A DNA stretch of 64,000 nt, taken from Dermatemys mawii. Lineage: Eukaryota > Chordata > Testudines > Dermatemydidae. Positions within the stretch are counted from its first letter, which is position 1, and every line of letters begins with the position of its first letter. A program made the translations under genes and the position numbers. Positions 1 to 11,290 of the stretch are shown here, piece by piece. Under the pieces are notes generated by a model. It did no database searches. It was given only the letters and a program-made list of their open reading frames with translations, and was not told the origin of the DNA. The stretch spans positions 70,078,911 to 70,142,910 of the forward strand of contig ML677341.1 of the NCBI GenBank assembly GCA_007922305.1, read 5' to 3'.

Positions 1-1369
1 CAAAACCCCCACCCAAAACAGAATAATTAAAAAAAATGCTAGTCTTTCTTTCAAAGTGCCAAGAGACAACATGGAAATTTTTAAAACACAATTATCCTTT
101 ATTCAGTGTTGGATATCTTTCTTGCTATATTAAGTGCTCAGAATAGTACACACACAATGGCTAAATTAGAGAGCTACGTCAGGATTCTGTGCCTGGAGTT
201 ACAACAGTCTGTTAGTAATTAACGTTTACCTCAGGATCTACCCTATATGACTCTCAACCCCTTACTTTTCCTCTTCTAACTAGATGATTATAAAAACAAA
301 GATTGTCAATTGAGCTTATGCCTCTAGTGTTCAGTCTGTACTTTGTTACCAGCAGCTGCTGGACTGATCTTCCAGATGGAATGAAATCTTTGACTGCTCA
401 TTTAGAAAAGTTGTATATTCATTGTAAGATAATTAATTGTTTTTGCATCACCCACTTTTTAAACAGAAACAAACAGAAGTTTTTCTGTGACAACTCAGGT
501 ACTCTTTAAATATTGCAAAATTCCTTGCCTCTCAAAAGAACATATGTGGTTTGCTGTTATAGTAAGGCTGATTTTATTTATTTAATTTTAAAAACCCCTG
601 CTAGAGGTTTGACACTTAAATGGCCTCTGTCCCTGCTTACTCATTTTATTGGCTATTATTTGAAATTCTCATTGCTACCAGTTGCAGGTGCCCATTAGAT
701 AGCTAGAAATCCTATCTATCTAATCTAAATTTATTGCTGTATTTCATTCTTCAATGGTGCAAATAGAAGAAAAAAATGCTGTTATGGAAGTAGATTGTAT
801 ATTTCCTCAGTTCACTCTGTATAAACTAAAGCGCCTAAACTCATTAACTGCACTCTGAAACAAATACTTAAAATATGTTTAACTTCGTTGGGATCAGCAG
901 TCAGGATTTCCTAATGCTGTCTTGTTTTGTCTGTAGCTAAAAATACTTTGAAGGCTGTTTATTGCTATTTTCAGAAACTGGCTTTGTGGCATAAATACAA
1001 ACTTTGTATGCCTTTGGCAATGAGTCTCATTAGGGAGACTGCAAGCTTCTCACCCCAGTTATCCCCACTCCACTCAGGCAAACTGTCAGGCTCTTGATGA
1101 GTAAAATGGAAATGATTGCTTTTGTGATTTGGCAATTACCCATTCCTGTCCAACAGTCATGCTGTAGCAACAACCCCTAGAATGGGCAGGAGATTATGGC
1201 TTTAGAGAATTAAATGACCCCAGGATGGCATTCACTTCTGTTTCTGGATACTCTGTCCTGCTCACGCACTCTGATGCCAAGCCAAATAACTTGATTGCTA
1301 GTGAACATTATAAAGCTTGAGGCTTCTGTTTGTGATCTAGGCATAAAGCTACTTGTCTTTACTTTCAAG
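1..1369. other. GAS2L3: GAS2L3 intron, left edge of window
   Basis: AT-rich non-coding sequence upstream of the first visible GAS2L3 exon. Its short open frames have no splice-consistent coding character. The exons for the N-terminus and the calponin-homology domain must lie to the left of this window. I see no other feature here. Confidence 0.6.
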
Positions 1370-1883
1370 CAGAGGTGAAAGTAAGCCAGTACACCCTAGT
1401 ACAGTGTACCGGCAAGAGCCCCGGGCCCTTTAAATTGCTGCTGGAGCCCTTTGGCTCAGCAATGGCGGAGCTCGAGTGGCAATTTAAAAGGCCTGGGGCT
1501 TCCACCACCACTACCGTCCGGGGCCCTTTAAATCGCCACCCAATCCCAGCTCCTGGAGCCCTCGGGTAGTGGCAGCAGCTGGGAGCCCCTGGGGTTCCGT
1601 CGGTGATTTTTAAAGAGCCCAGGATTCTGTTGCGGTAGTGGCAGCTGGAGCCCCAGGCCCTTTAAGTCGCCCCTGAGCCCCAAGGATCCCAGCTGCCTCT
1701 GCAGCTGGTAGCTCCAGGGGTGATTTAAAGGCTCAGAGCTCCCAACTGCTGGAGCCCTGAGCTCTTTAGATCCTCAGGCCCTTTACATAAGGATTTAAAG
1801 GCCCTGCCTCATTTGGTTGAGGTCCCACTCCCTGCTCAGGACTCTGGAGTACCGGCAAGTCCTTTAAGTTACTTTCACCCTTG
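1370..1883. mobile_element. hAT-type non-autonomous element (copy A)
   Basis: The ends are inverted: CAGAGGTGAAAGTAA on the left, and TTACTTTCACCCTTG on the right, whose reverse complement matches apart from two positions. The 8-bp flanks are CTTTCAAG (1362-1369) and CTTTTAAG (1884-1891), a 7/8 match typical of hAT target duplications. The interior is GC-rich, repeats CCCTTTAAA-like motifs and encodes no transposase. Its termini match the larger element at 24123-25008, so both belong to one family. Confidence 0.75.
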
Positions 1884-2206
1884 CTTTTAAGGCCTGTCCC
1901 ACCCTACCTATTTTCTCTCATTCGCTATCAGGATGTCCCCCGTCTGATTGGCCTTTGATGTCAACCTCCCTCCCCAACCTGTTACATTTTCAAACAGTCA
2001 CCTTTTGTCGTGTTGAAGCTGTTTGTAACCTACACTTGAAAACAGTCTTGTGTGTTTATGTATCTTGTTTGCATGATGTAAAGATGACTTAGGGAATGTG
2101 TGACAACCCTACCTGCCTTCTATTTTCTGTATTTAGTTCACAGGCCACCCTTTTATCTGGTGAAGCTTTCCAAACGTGAAGTATGACTTATTTTTTCCCT
2201 CTGTAG

Positions 2207-2270
2207 TTTTGCACAAGGATCCAAGACAGGTGTATCTCTGTCTCCTGGAAATTGGTCGCATCGTATCGAG
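2207..2270 (+). CDS. GAS2L3: GAS2L3 (growth arrest-specific 2-like 3), internal coding exon
   Basis: GAS2L3 is a cytoskeletal linker. Its N-terminal CH domain binds actin, and its GAR domain and basic tail bind microtubules; the family acts at the spindle midzone and midbody in late mitosis and cytokinesis. This exon encodes the stretch beginning VLHKDPRQVYLCLLEIG and ending IVS plus two bases of an Arg codon, matching the end of the CH-domain region of vertebrate GAS2L3 as I remember it. A polypyrimidine tract and CTGTAG precede 2207, and the donor GTATGC starts at 2271. The exon enters in phase 1 and leaves in phase 2, which fits the exon at 4562. Upstream exons are outside the window. Visible exons are all on the + strand and together encode about 583 residues. 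Confidence 0.93.
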
Positions 2271-2379
2271 GTATGCACTCTGAGTAGTTTTCTAACTAGA
2301 AGCTAAAAATTGCATTCTGTTAAGCATATAAAGTTTAGTGTTGGGTTACCTCCAGTATTTGCAAATTGCAGTCTTTTAG
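2271..2379 (+). other. GAS2L3: GAS2L3 intron
   Basis: Short non-coding stretch between the exon donor and the Penelope-like insertion. Confidence 0.6.
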
Positions 2380-2391
2380 TACAATGAAAAT

Positions 2392-3501
2392 ATGGCTGAC
2401 CTGGAACAACGCTTCCTCAACTCTCGTTCACTCACGCCCCTTCTCTATCTACGCTAAATTGATGACATCTTCATCATCTGGACCCATGGGAAAGAAACTC
2501 TGGAAAAATTCCACCATGATTTCAACAGCCTCCACCCCACCATCCATCTCAGCCTGGACCAGTCTACACGAGAGGTTCACTTCCTAGACACCACGGTGCA
2601 AATTAATGATGGCCACATCAACACCACCCTATACCGAAAACCTACCGACAGCTATGCCTACCTTCATGCCACCAGCTTCCATCCCGGACACACCACATGA
2701 TCCATTGTCTGCAGCCAAGCACTGAGGTACAGTCGTATTTGCTCCAACCCCTCAGACAGAGACCAACACCTACAAGATCTTCACCAAGCTTTCTCAAAAC
2801 TACAATACCCGCACAAGGAAATAAGGACACAGATCAACAGAGCCAGATGTGTACCCAGAAGCCTGCTGCTGCAAGACAAGCCCAAGAAAGAAAACAACAG
2901 AACACCACTGGTCGTCACCTACAGTCCTCAATTGAAACCTCTCCAACGCATCATGAGTGATCTACAACCCATCCTGGACAACAATCCTTCTCTTTCACAG
3001 GCCTTGGGAGGCAAACCAGTCCTGGCCCACAGACAACCCGCCAACCTCAAGCATATTCTCACCAGCAACAGCACACCGTGCCATAACTCCTCTAATTCAG
3101 GAACCAATCCATGCAATAAACCTCGATGCCAACTCTGCCCACATATCTACACCAGCAATAGCATCACAGGACCTAACCAGATCAGCCATACCATCACTGG
3201 TTCATACACCTGCACATCTACCAATGTAATATATGCCATTAAGTGCCAGCAATGCCCCTCTGCTATGTACATCGGTCAAACTGGACAGTCCCTACGAAAA
3301 AGGATAAATGGACACAAATCAGATATCAGGAATGGCAATATACAAAAACCTGTAGGAGAACACTTCAGTCTCCCTGCACACACCATGAAAGACTTAAAGG
3401 TCAGCATTTTGCAGCAAAAAAACTTTTTAAGACCAGAGTGCAAAGAGAAACTGCAGAGTTGCAATTCATTTGCAAATTTGACACAATCAATTTGGGACTG
3501 A
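2392..3501 (+). pseudogene. Penelope-like RT/GIY-YIG endonuclease remnant
   Basis: The frame runs from ATG at 2392 to TGA at 3499-3501, with in-frame stops at 2455 (TAA) and 2698 (TGA). Just after the first stop it reads IDDIFIIW, the catalytic DD motif of the reverse transcriptase. At 2893-3230 come basic linker sequence and a Cys cluster around PCNKPRCQLCPHI. At about 3226-3330 comes VIYAIKCQQCPSAMYIGQTG followed by LRKRINGH, the GIY-YIG nuclease core. The N-terminal RT motifs are missing, as expected from 5' truncation. The rest of the frame is unusually well kept for a defective copy, which suggests a fairly recent insertion. Confidence 0.85.
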
Positions 3502-3699
3502 ACAGAGATTTTGAATGGCTAGCTAACTACAATAGCAGTTTCTCTTCTCTCACTGTTCACACCTTCAGTTCAGCTGCTAGAGGAATACCCCACCCTCCCT
3601 GATTAGAGATAACAGCTGCTTCAGCCTCATTGGACCCACCCTGTTATCTTTAACCTGGTTCTTGCCTACCTATTTATACCTGTCTCTGGATACTTCCAC

Positions 3700-3750
3700 T
3701 GCATGCATCCGACGAAGTGGGTATTAGCCCACGAAAGCTTATGCTTTAAT
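3700..3750 (+). ncRNA. Hammerhead-ribozyme-like motif in the Penelope 3' region
   Basis: CCGACGA (3709-3715) resembles the hammerhead box CUGANGA with U changed to C. A GUGGG/CCCAC stem closed by a short loop follows, then GAAA at 3733-3736. After that a tiny stem GC-TTAT-GC ends in TTT, where a hammerhead would cleave. Penelope-like elements are known to carry hammerheads. Against activity: the U4 change, one extra A before stem II, and no clear stem I. I read it as a relic or a divergent form. Confidence 0.45.
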
Positions 3751-3808
3751 ACTTTTAATTAGTCTTTAAGGTGCCACAGGACTCTTTGTCACTTCTACAA
3801 TGAAAATA

Positions 3809-4561
3809 GATTCTGTTTTGGTTCAGAGAGTAATCAACAGCTCTACTGTTATGGCCTACCTATACTAAGGATATTCTTGAAATATTTCCCATTATTGCTA
3901 ATATCTACCTGAATATTTTCTAGTGAGGTTCAGCTCTACACTGCTTCTTAATATAGGCTGTGCCTAAATGTCACAATCAAGCACATAGGTAGCAACAAGA
4001 CATCTACATTTGTAGGGAGGGAAGGTAATGAATGGAGACCTGGCTTCAAAAATAGAACTTTAACTCTTGTTCTTAAAATTTAAGTTTGAAGAATGCCTCA
4101 GCTTTTGCAGTAATTTCATAACTTAGAGTTTTCCAAAGTCTACCCAGTCTCCTGTTTTCCACTGGGAATAAAAACAACTTTCCTAACTCTTCATCATAAC
4201 TTAAATTGTTCAGATCTGGTGAAAACTTTACTATATTCTGCTACAGCCTCTCTAAGACCATCTTTTATTCACTGTGGTACATTCACTGGGGATGTGTACC
4301 TACTATTTAAACTGAACCCAGACAACAGCATAGTGATTCTAACCAATTTAAAGTATGTATGAGAGAAATTCTAACCTTAAGGCTATTATTTGATTTATTA
4401 GATAAATAATCCTCTGACTGACCAGACTTTTCTTGTGTGAGCTGTTTTTTTCTCTGTTCAGTTATTCAGCACTTTGCATGTATTTTCTTCATTGGCTCCT
4501 TTGTATTTGTTTAGTTTCATAAGCTCTCTTACCCTATTATCGTCTTTGTATTTGTGTTCAG
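3809..4561 (+). other. GAS2L3: GAS2L3 intron
   Basis: Non-coding sequence between the Penelope insertion and the next exon. No recognisable repeat or gene. Confidence 0.6.
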
Positions 4562-4700
4562 GTATGGAGTTGAACCTCCTGTGTTAGTAAAACTAGAGAA
4601 TGAAATTGAGTTAGAAGAGACGTTGTTGATGACCTCTGGGCCTGCAACATCTCTCAGCACCCCAAAGTCATGTTGCCACCATGGGGAACTGCATGAAGCG
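4562..4700 (+). CDS. GAS2L3: GAS2L3 internal coding exon
   Basis: The exon encodes the linker between the CH and GAR domains: YGVEPPVLVKLENEIELEE, then a less conserved stretch, then SCCHHGELHEA. TTGTGTTCAG precedes 4562, and the donor GTAAGT starts at 4701. It enters with one base completing the Arg codon begun in the previous exon and ends on a full codon, so it joins the exon at 6289 in frame. The 139-bp length and Cys/His pattern agree with the vertebrate protein as I remember it. No stop or frameshift. Confidence 0.95.
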
Positions 4701-6288
4701 GTAAGTATTGCACATATTTTGTGTGGCATGGGCTTTAAATTACTCCAGCTCCTAATTTTGCATATGTGCTATTTAAATAATTAAATGCAAGGCATTTCTA
4801 TGTAGCATATATGTGCCTTCTTGCACTGAAAGGACAAGGATATGCCTCCTTCAATGGACATGTTCTAAGTGTGCGTAGTGCATTTTATTATCTTTAAGTA
4901 GTAGTGTTAAATAACAGACACCTCAACATAGGGAAAGTATGTACTGAAATCTCTCCGTCATTCTTTCCTGTGCTGATAGAAGACAGGAAAACACTGAATG
5001 GGGAAAAAAACTTGGAAACTTAATGTAACATCCTGGATGTGTAAGCCTTAACTGTATTATTTAGTGGTGTTTGACCAAACTATTTAATATTTAAAAAAAC
5101 AGACTTTTTAAAATATATATTACAAAATGAGGGTTTTTTTTTTAATATGCTGAATAAACAAACTTGCTAAAATGTCTTGGAGTAATGTGTGAAAATTTCT
5201 GTAGTTGCACCCCTAAGGAAACAGACTTTCATGCAGAAAGGAAATGAATCCTTTCATAAACACTTAGCTTATGAACAGGTCAAAAGAGACTGATAAACTG
5301 CTTCTCTAAATTACTTAAAAATGAATATTTAAACCTAGTTTTTAAAAATAATTTCCTTTGTAGTCTGTTTCATAAATTGAAACTTGATGACTAAATCCAT
5401 TGTGACATGCACCTCAGATTGTTTAAAATATAATAATAATAATCACCATCATTAATAATTACACCTGCATTTCATTTTGCCTGATCTGTTAAATTTTGCT
5501 TCTCTGGAATGCTCCAGCCCTCAGTCTCTTTCTCTGTGGAAGGGCGAGTAGTTCTGTAGCTCAGCAGCATTGTTGCATTTCTGTTTTGTACCGATTCTTT
5601 GAAGCCCTTTCTCTGCTTTTTAAAATGAACATTTCTCTTCAACACTAAGGGTAAGATGTGGGTGGCTTCCTTTTTATTGTCTGGATTGTTTCTCTGTTGC
5701 TCCCTTTCTTTTTTTTTCTGTTTTCTTTGTAAGATTACAAAAGATTTCCATCTCTCTTGGAGAATACTAGTGCTCTTGGACCAAGTACAGAATCTTGACC
5801 AATTTGCTCATCTGATGAGACAGGTCAGACTGGGCTACAAAAAACCATTTCAACTGTTCCAAAGAGGCCCAGTCATCTGGTACAATACTTGAGACATAAA
5901 GTCTAGCTTTATGAAGCTACCCTTACTATTGACAAATGAATTGGGATAAAGAAAAGAGAGGGAATTTAAGTAGGAAAAAGTTTGTTCTAATAAAATGAGA
6001 AATTAGAAGAACCAGATCTGAGCTACTCAAAAAATTAAATCTCGTGCGTATGTTCTCACACGTGCACATGTGCCCTTTTATGGCCTTTTATATTACATCT
6101 AGGAGTTTTATCTAATCAGGTCATCTTGTAATGAGGGAAAGTATTTTGACAGGGACCTATTTAATCGTTTGCCATGGTTAAATGACCTGTCAGTGTTTAA
6201 TCCACAAAACAAAAAACACCACACACCTGTAATCTATTTTTGGAAAAAACTCAGTTTTCTAACAGGTACTTTCCTTTTTAAAATCTAG
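4701..6288 (+). other. GAS2L3: GAS2L3 intron
   Basis: AT-rich intron with no recognisable mobile element. The open frame at 5656-5892 has no splice support and looks like chance. Confidence 0.6.
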
Positions 6289-6396
6289 GTTAAACACATA
6301 GCAGAAGATCTTCCCTGTAGCTGTTCCCATAGATTTTCGATTGAGTACTTATCTGAAGGACGTTATAGATTGGGAGATAAAATACTCTTCATACGA
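6289..6396 (+). CDS. GAS2L3: GAS2L3 coding exon, first part of GAR domain
   Basis: This 36-codon exon starts and ends on codon boundaries. It encodes VKHIAEDLPCSCSHRF, followed by SIEYLSEGRYRLGDKILFIR. It opens the GAR (GAS2-related) microtubule-binding domain and carries the Cys/His cluster expected to bind zinc. AAATCTAG precedes it and the donor GTAAGT follows at 6397. It joins directly to the last exon, which continues the domain. Confidence 0.95.
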
Positions 6397-8872
6397 GTAA
6401 GTGCAGTTCCTCAAAATGTTTCCTCACCTCATTTGTTAGCTTTGCCTCCATCCTAGCTGGCCTGTGGTGTGAGATTTATCACCTGGATTCATGTGTCTGT
6501 CCAGCACAACAGGAATGTGCAATCTGCATGTGTTTTTGTCTCACTGGATTCATCCCTGGACCATTGGCAGTGGCCCTCCACTCATCTTTCCCCTTGGAAT
6601 CTCTTGCAGGTCTTTGATAAACTGTGGTGGCCTCGGTGCATAACGGGGAGGGAATAATGTTTAGACACATGAACACTGGAAATGAAGGACAGTAGATTGT
6701 TGTAATGTCCCATCAGAATGTCCATACACCTGTCTGTAATCATGACAGTTTTATATCCTAGAGACTTCTGAAAGGAACCAGTATCTGAGGGTGGCCCATC
6801 AAAATGCTCCTCTGGCCGCCAGCATGGTGGAATGGCCTTGACCTCAGCTTGGAGGAGGGGGGTAATTGGGCTACAATGGGGGCAGACATTCACTATGTGA
6901 ATAAAGCTATGGCAGGAAGTTGAGTTTGGTCATGGGGAAAGGTGGTGATGATGATGATTTATTTTTAAACCTGGCTTAGAAGCTGGTGTGTGGATAGACT
7001 GGGTGGGCATTACAACAATCTGCTGTCCTTGACAGTTGATAGAGTAGTGTGTGCAGCAGGCAGGAGACTTTGGAGAAGGGAGAAAGAGACAGAAAACTTC
7101 TTTTCCCTTCTGACTATTAGAGGGTGGTTGGCTACACGGGATTATATTTGAAGCTCCAGAGACTGATCCAAAAGCATCTTGTTTGAACCTCCACCACCTT
7201 CCTGCTCTCCAGCCACTGTGAATATCTGGGATTCTTATCAGAACACTGCAGATATTTGGGTAGTGTCTGGGAGGGTGGAGAAGACCGAGAAAGAGACAGA
7301 CAACTTCCTCTCAGGCTAATAGGTTTAATTCTCTAGTCTGTAGGTGCCTAGTACACCCTTTTTTCTCAAGTCGTGGCTGTTGGCTTTCTGATCTGTATGT
7401 ACTAAGTCAAAAATATTAGTTTAACAAGGAAACAAGCACTGAAGTCATGAAATATTAGCTACACAGAAACTGATCACTATATATTAGTGTCTTCATGACT
7501 TTCATATTAAATTTGTATAAAATTATTACATTTTGTAAAGAAACTCTCTCAAAGGGAATATCGTGATTTTTATAGTGTAAATAAATCATGTCCCAAACAT
7601 CACTGTCATGTAAACAGTGACAACGAGACTGAATCCTTTAAATTTAAAGTGTAGTGCCTTACTGCATTGTGTCTATTCAGAGTCTGAACCTGAAGTGCAA
7701 AGGAAGATAACTGAGTATTAAATAAGAATATTAATCCTTGAATGTTGGCTATCAAACTTCTGGGCTATTGAGTAGTGTAGCTGATCTACCTCTTAACCTC
7801 ACAAATTCTTATCCTAGCCTAAATGTTAGAGTCATCAGCAACATGAAAGCAACTTTTCTGTCTGAAAATGATATACCTACTGCCTATAGTTTCAAATGAC
7901 ACATACAATTACTATAATGGAAAGAAGTTGGCAGGAACAATTTTTGCTTTATTTCAGTTTACTGTGTACATGTTACAGACCTGCCTAATAGCTACCCCCA
8001 GTCTGTTGTAAATGGATCCAGCCTTCTAACCTAGCTGGGTCTGAGCAGAGTCCGTTCATTGTTTCTAGCTCTGGGCCTGTAAGGCACACTCTTGGGTGCA
8101 GACTCTCTGTCTGACACACTTCCTTGCAGAGTTTTTCTCTTCTGTCCATCTGTCCTAGACTCTGAAGCCAGTGCTGTTATCTCCCAGTCTGCCCAGTTGC
8201 TTATGTATGCAGTCCCAGAGTTCCACTTTGCCAAGGGTGCTCTGGTTATAGTTTAACTCCTCAGGGACCAAGTGGCAGGTAAAGCCAGGAACACAGAAGT
8301 TTCTTAACCTCGGTAATTCTTACTCTCAAAACATACAAGCGTTACAGATCTTTGGAAAAAATAACAAAAGCCTCTACGCCCTCTGTCCTGAGTGTATGTT
8401 CACTCATCTTGTGCGTCCTAAGCCAGTCATTATATCAAGTGGACATACTGCCCTCCTGCCATCTGGCAATGGTTGGTCAATGAGAGAGAGGAAGCCTAGA
8501 GCAGATCCTACTCTTAAATAAGGCTTCTGAGTCCTCTGTCAGGTAACTGGCTGATGAGCTTCAGAACCACAGTTGGGTGATTAACTGGGATGGCCCAGTG
8601 TCCCTGTTGGCTAAACTGGGAAGACTAGTTTCCTTCTGCCTGGCTGCACTCTGTAATAAAACCATTGTTCTAAAGTTGGATGTCTTTGATTAGAAAACAT
8701 TCACAGTTGATGATTCTAGTGTTCGTTTCCTCACGGAGGTGTTGGGCATTACAATAAGCTGCCTTGCATCTGTCTTTGGTAGTACTAGGTAGTTCCAGTT
8801 ACATACCTAAAGGGTAGGTCACATTATTCAAAATGGCAGTTAGTGTCAACTGAAAGCCACAATTTGATACAA
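6397..8872 (+). other. GAS2L3: GAS2L3 intron with unresolved repeats
   Basis: At 6450-7330 the sequence is repeat-like. It holds an inverted pair (6683-6708 and 7005-7029) and a local direct duplication of a GAGAAAGAGACAGA-containing unit (about 7065-7110 and 7270-7315). A sequence resembling the inverted arm recurs near 8748. The stretch 7980-8540 looks like LTR or other interspersed repeat, but I cannot name the family. The rest is AT-rich intron. Confidence 0.45.
6683..7029. repeat. Inverted repeat with ~300-bp spacer
   Basis: The left arm, 6683-6708, contains ATTGTTGTAATG, and the right arm, 7005-7029, contains CATTACAACAAT. The arms pair over about 25 bp with one mismatch and one small gap. 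The spacer has no complete open frame. It could be the ends or core of an old DNA transposon. Confidence 0.45.
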
Positions 8873-8900
8873 AGGTGGGTGAGGTAATATCTTGTATTGG

Positions 8901-11210
8901 AAGGGGATGTTTTTGGGCTGCTGTGATGGGGAAAACACCACGGCAATGCAACACTGTAGCATTTAATTTCAGAAAGGGGAGCTACTCAGAAAGGATGAAG
9001 TTAGTTATACAGGAATTAAAAGGTACAGCGCCAAAAGTGAAATTGCTGCAAGCTGCATGGAAACTTTTTTAAAGCACCATAATAAAGGCTCAAATTAAAT
9101 GCATACCCCAAATTAAAAAACATAGTAAGAGAACCCAAAATGTGCCCCCATTAGCTAAACAACAAAGTAAAAGAAACAGAGGCAAAAAGCATCCTTTAAC
9201 AAGTGGAAGTTAAATCTTAGTGAGGAAAATAGATTGGAGCATAAATTCTAGCAAGTGAAGTGTAAAAATATAATTAGGCCAAAAAAGCATTTGAAGAACA
9301 ACTAGCCAAAGACAGAAAAAAAATTGCTATTACTTTCTGAAAGTATATCAGAAGCAGGAAGCCTGCTAAACCACCAGTGGAGCCACTGGACAAGTGAGAT
9401 GCTAAAGGAGCACTCAAGGACAATAAGGTCATTGCAGAGAAACTAAATGAATTCTTTGCATTGGTCTTCACGACCGAGGATGTGACTGAGATTCCCAAAT
9501 CTGAGCCATTCCTTTTAGGTGACAAATCTGAGGAACTGTCCCAGATTAAGGTGTCATTAGAGGAAGTTTTGGAACAAATTGATTAACTAAACACCTGGTC
9601 TTGTGACTTATTACCATTATTCACCCAAGAATTCTGAAGAAACTCAAATATGAAATTGCTGAATTACTAACTGTGGTATGTAGTCTAACATTTAAATCAC
9701 CTTCTGTACCAGATGACTGGAAGAGAGCTAATGTGACACCAATCTTTTAAAAAAGCTTCATAGGTGATCCCGGCAGTTACAGGCTGGTAAACCTACCTTC
9801 GTTACTGGGCAAACGGGCTGAAACTATGGTAAAGAACAGAATTATCAGACACAGATGAACACAATATGTTGGGGAAGAGGCAACACACCATTTTGTAAAA
9901 GGAAATCATGCCTCACCAATCCATTAGAATTCTTTGAGGATGGCACCAACCATGTGGACAAGGATGATCCAGTGGATATAGTGTACTTAGATTTTCAGAA
10001 AGCCTTTGACAAGATCCCTCACCAAAGGCTCTTAAGCAAAGTAAGCTGTCGTGGGATAAGAGGAGCGGTCCTTTAATGGATCAGTAACTGGATAAAAGAT
10101 TAGAAACAAAGGATAGAAATAAATGGTCAGTTTTCAGAATGGAGAGAGGTAAATAGTGTTGTTCACCAGGGATATGTACTGGGCCCAGTCCTATTCAACA
10201 TTTTAATAAATGATCTGGGAAAAGGGATAAATAGTGAGGTGGCAAAATTTGCAGATGATACAAAATTACTAAAGATAGTTAAGTCCCAGGCAGACTGCGA
10301 AGAGTTACAAAGGAATCTCATAAAGCCTAGTGACTGGGCAACAAAATGACAGATGAAATTCAATGTTGATATGTGCAAAGTAATGCACATCGGAAAACAG
10401 AATCCCACCATTGCATATAAAATGATTTGGGCTAAATTAGCTATTACCACTCACAAAAGAGATCTTGGAGTCATTGTGGATAGTTCTCTGAAAACATCCA
10501 CTCAATGTGCAGCGGCAGTCAAAAAAGCCAACAAAATGTTGGGAATCATTCAGAAAGTGATAGGTAAGATGACAGAAAATATCATGTTGCCTCTATAAAT
10601 CTATAGTACACCCACATTTTGAATACTGTGTGCAGATGTGATCACCCTATCTCAGAAAATGTACTGTATGTTGGAATTTGAAAAGATACAGAAAAGGGCA
10701 ACAAAAATGATTAGGGGTATGGAACAGTTTCCATAGGAGGGCGAGATTAATAAGACTGGGACTTTGCAGCTTGGAAAAGAGACGACTAAGGGAGGATATG
10801 ACTGAAGCCTATAAAATCATAACTGATGTGAAGAAAGTAAATAAGGAAGTGTTATTTACTCCTCCTCATAACACAAAAACTAGGGGGGTAACCAAATGAA
10901 ATTAATAGGCAACAGGTTTAAAGCAAACAAAAGGAAGTATTTCTTCACACAACACACACTCAACCTGTGGAACTTCTTGCCAGAGGATGTTGTGAAGGTG
11001 AGGACTATAACAGGGTTCAAAAAAGATGGGCAGGGATGATATCCCTAGCCTCTGTTTGCCAGAAGCTGGGAGTGGGCGGCAGGGGATGGATCATTTGGTA
11101 ATTGCCTGTTTTGTTCATTGCCTCTGGGGCATCTGGCATTGACTGTTGTCAGAAGAGAGGATACTGGGCTAGACTGACCTTTGGTCTGCCGCAGTATGGC
11201 GATTCTTATG
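8901..11210 (+). mobile_element. CR1-type LINE, degraded
   Basis: Sense-oriented non-LTR element inside the last GAS2L3 intron. Fragments of the ORF2 protein appear in several frames: an N-terminal part at 8902-9072 (TVAFNFRKGSYSERMK), the RT core (9855-10300) and the C-terminal part (10350-10600). The 3' end reads GGGCTAGACTGACCTTTGGTC and then CAGTATGGCGATTCTTATG, a typical CR1 terminus in turtles and crocodilians. Frameshifts and stops make it non-functional. Confidence 0.85.
9855..10600 (+). pseudogene. CR1 reverse transcriptase remnant
   Basis: The frame at 9855-10076 contains VDIVYLDFQKAFDKIPHQRL, a conserved RT block. Near 10247-10262 the translation gives FADDT, the catalytic Asp pair. 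The frame from 10353 contains MKFNVDMCKVMHIGK and RDLGVIVDSSLK, the thumb region of CR1-type RTs. Stops and frame changes separate these blocks. Confidence 0.85.
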
Positions 11211-11290
11211 ACCAACTTCTGCTGGTGAGACAGATGAGCTTTTGAGCTACACAGAGCAGTTCTTCAGGGCTGGGAAAGGTACTCTGTCAT

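Larger units (their letters stand above)
2380..3808 (+). mobile_element. Penelope-like retroelement, 5'-truncated
   Basis: The insertion lies in a GAS2L3 intron. A 13-bp direct duplication, TACAATGAAAATA, flanks it at 2380-2392 and 3796-3808. Inside is one reading frame with reverse-transcriptase C-terminal and GIY-YIG endonuclease homology, followed by a ~300-bp 3' region. That region ends in a tail containing GGTGCCACAGGACTCTTTG, which is widespread in reptile genomes. The RT plus GIY-YIG arrangement is diagnostic of Penelope-like elements and differs from LINEs. The coding frame has two stop codons, so this copy is dead. Confidence 0.88.
8873..11290. repeat. Older short interspersed repeat split by CR1
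   Basis: The left piece is 8873-8900 (GGTGGGTGAGGTAATATC to TATTGG). The right piece starts at 11211 with ACCAACTTCTGCTGGTGAGA. Joined, they read like a common reptile repeat that contains TATTGGACCAACTTCTG. The CR1 therefore landed inside an existing repeat. Confidence 0.55.

Noticed and set aside
6582..6893. Minus-strand 103-residue frame considered as a transposase fragment
   Set aside because: No catalytic motif could be identified and the family remains unknown.
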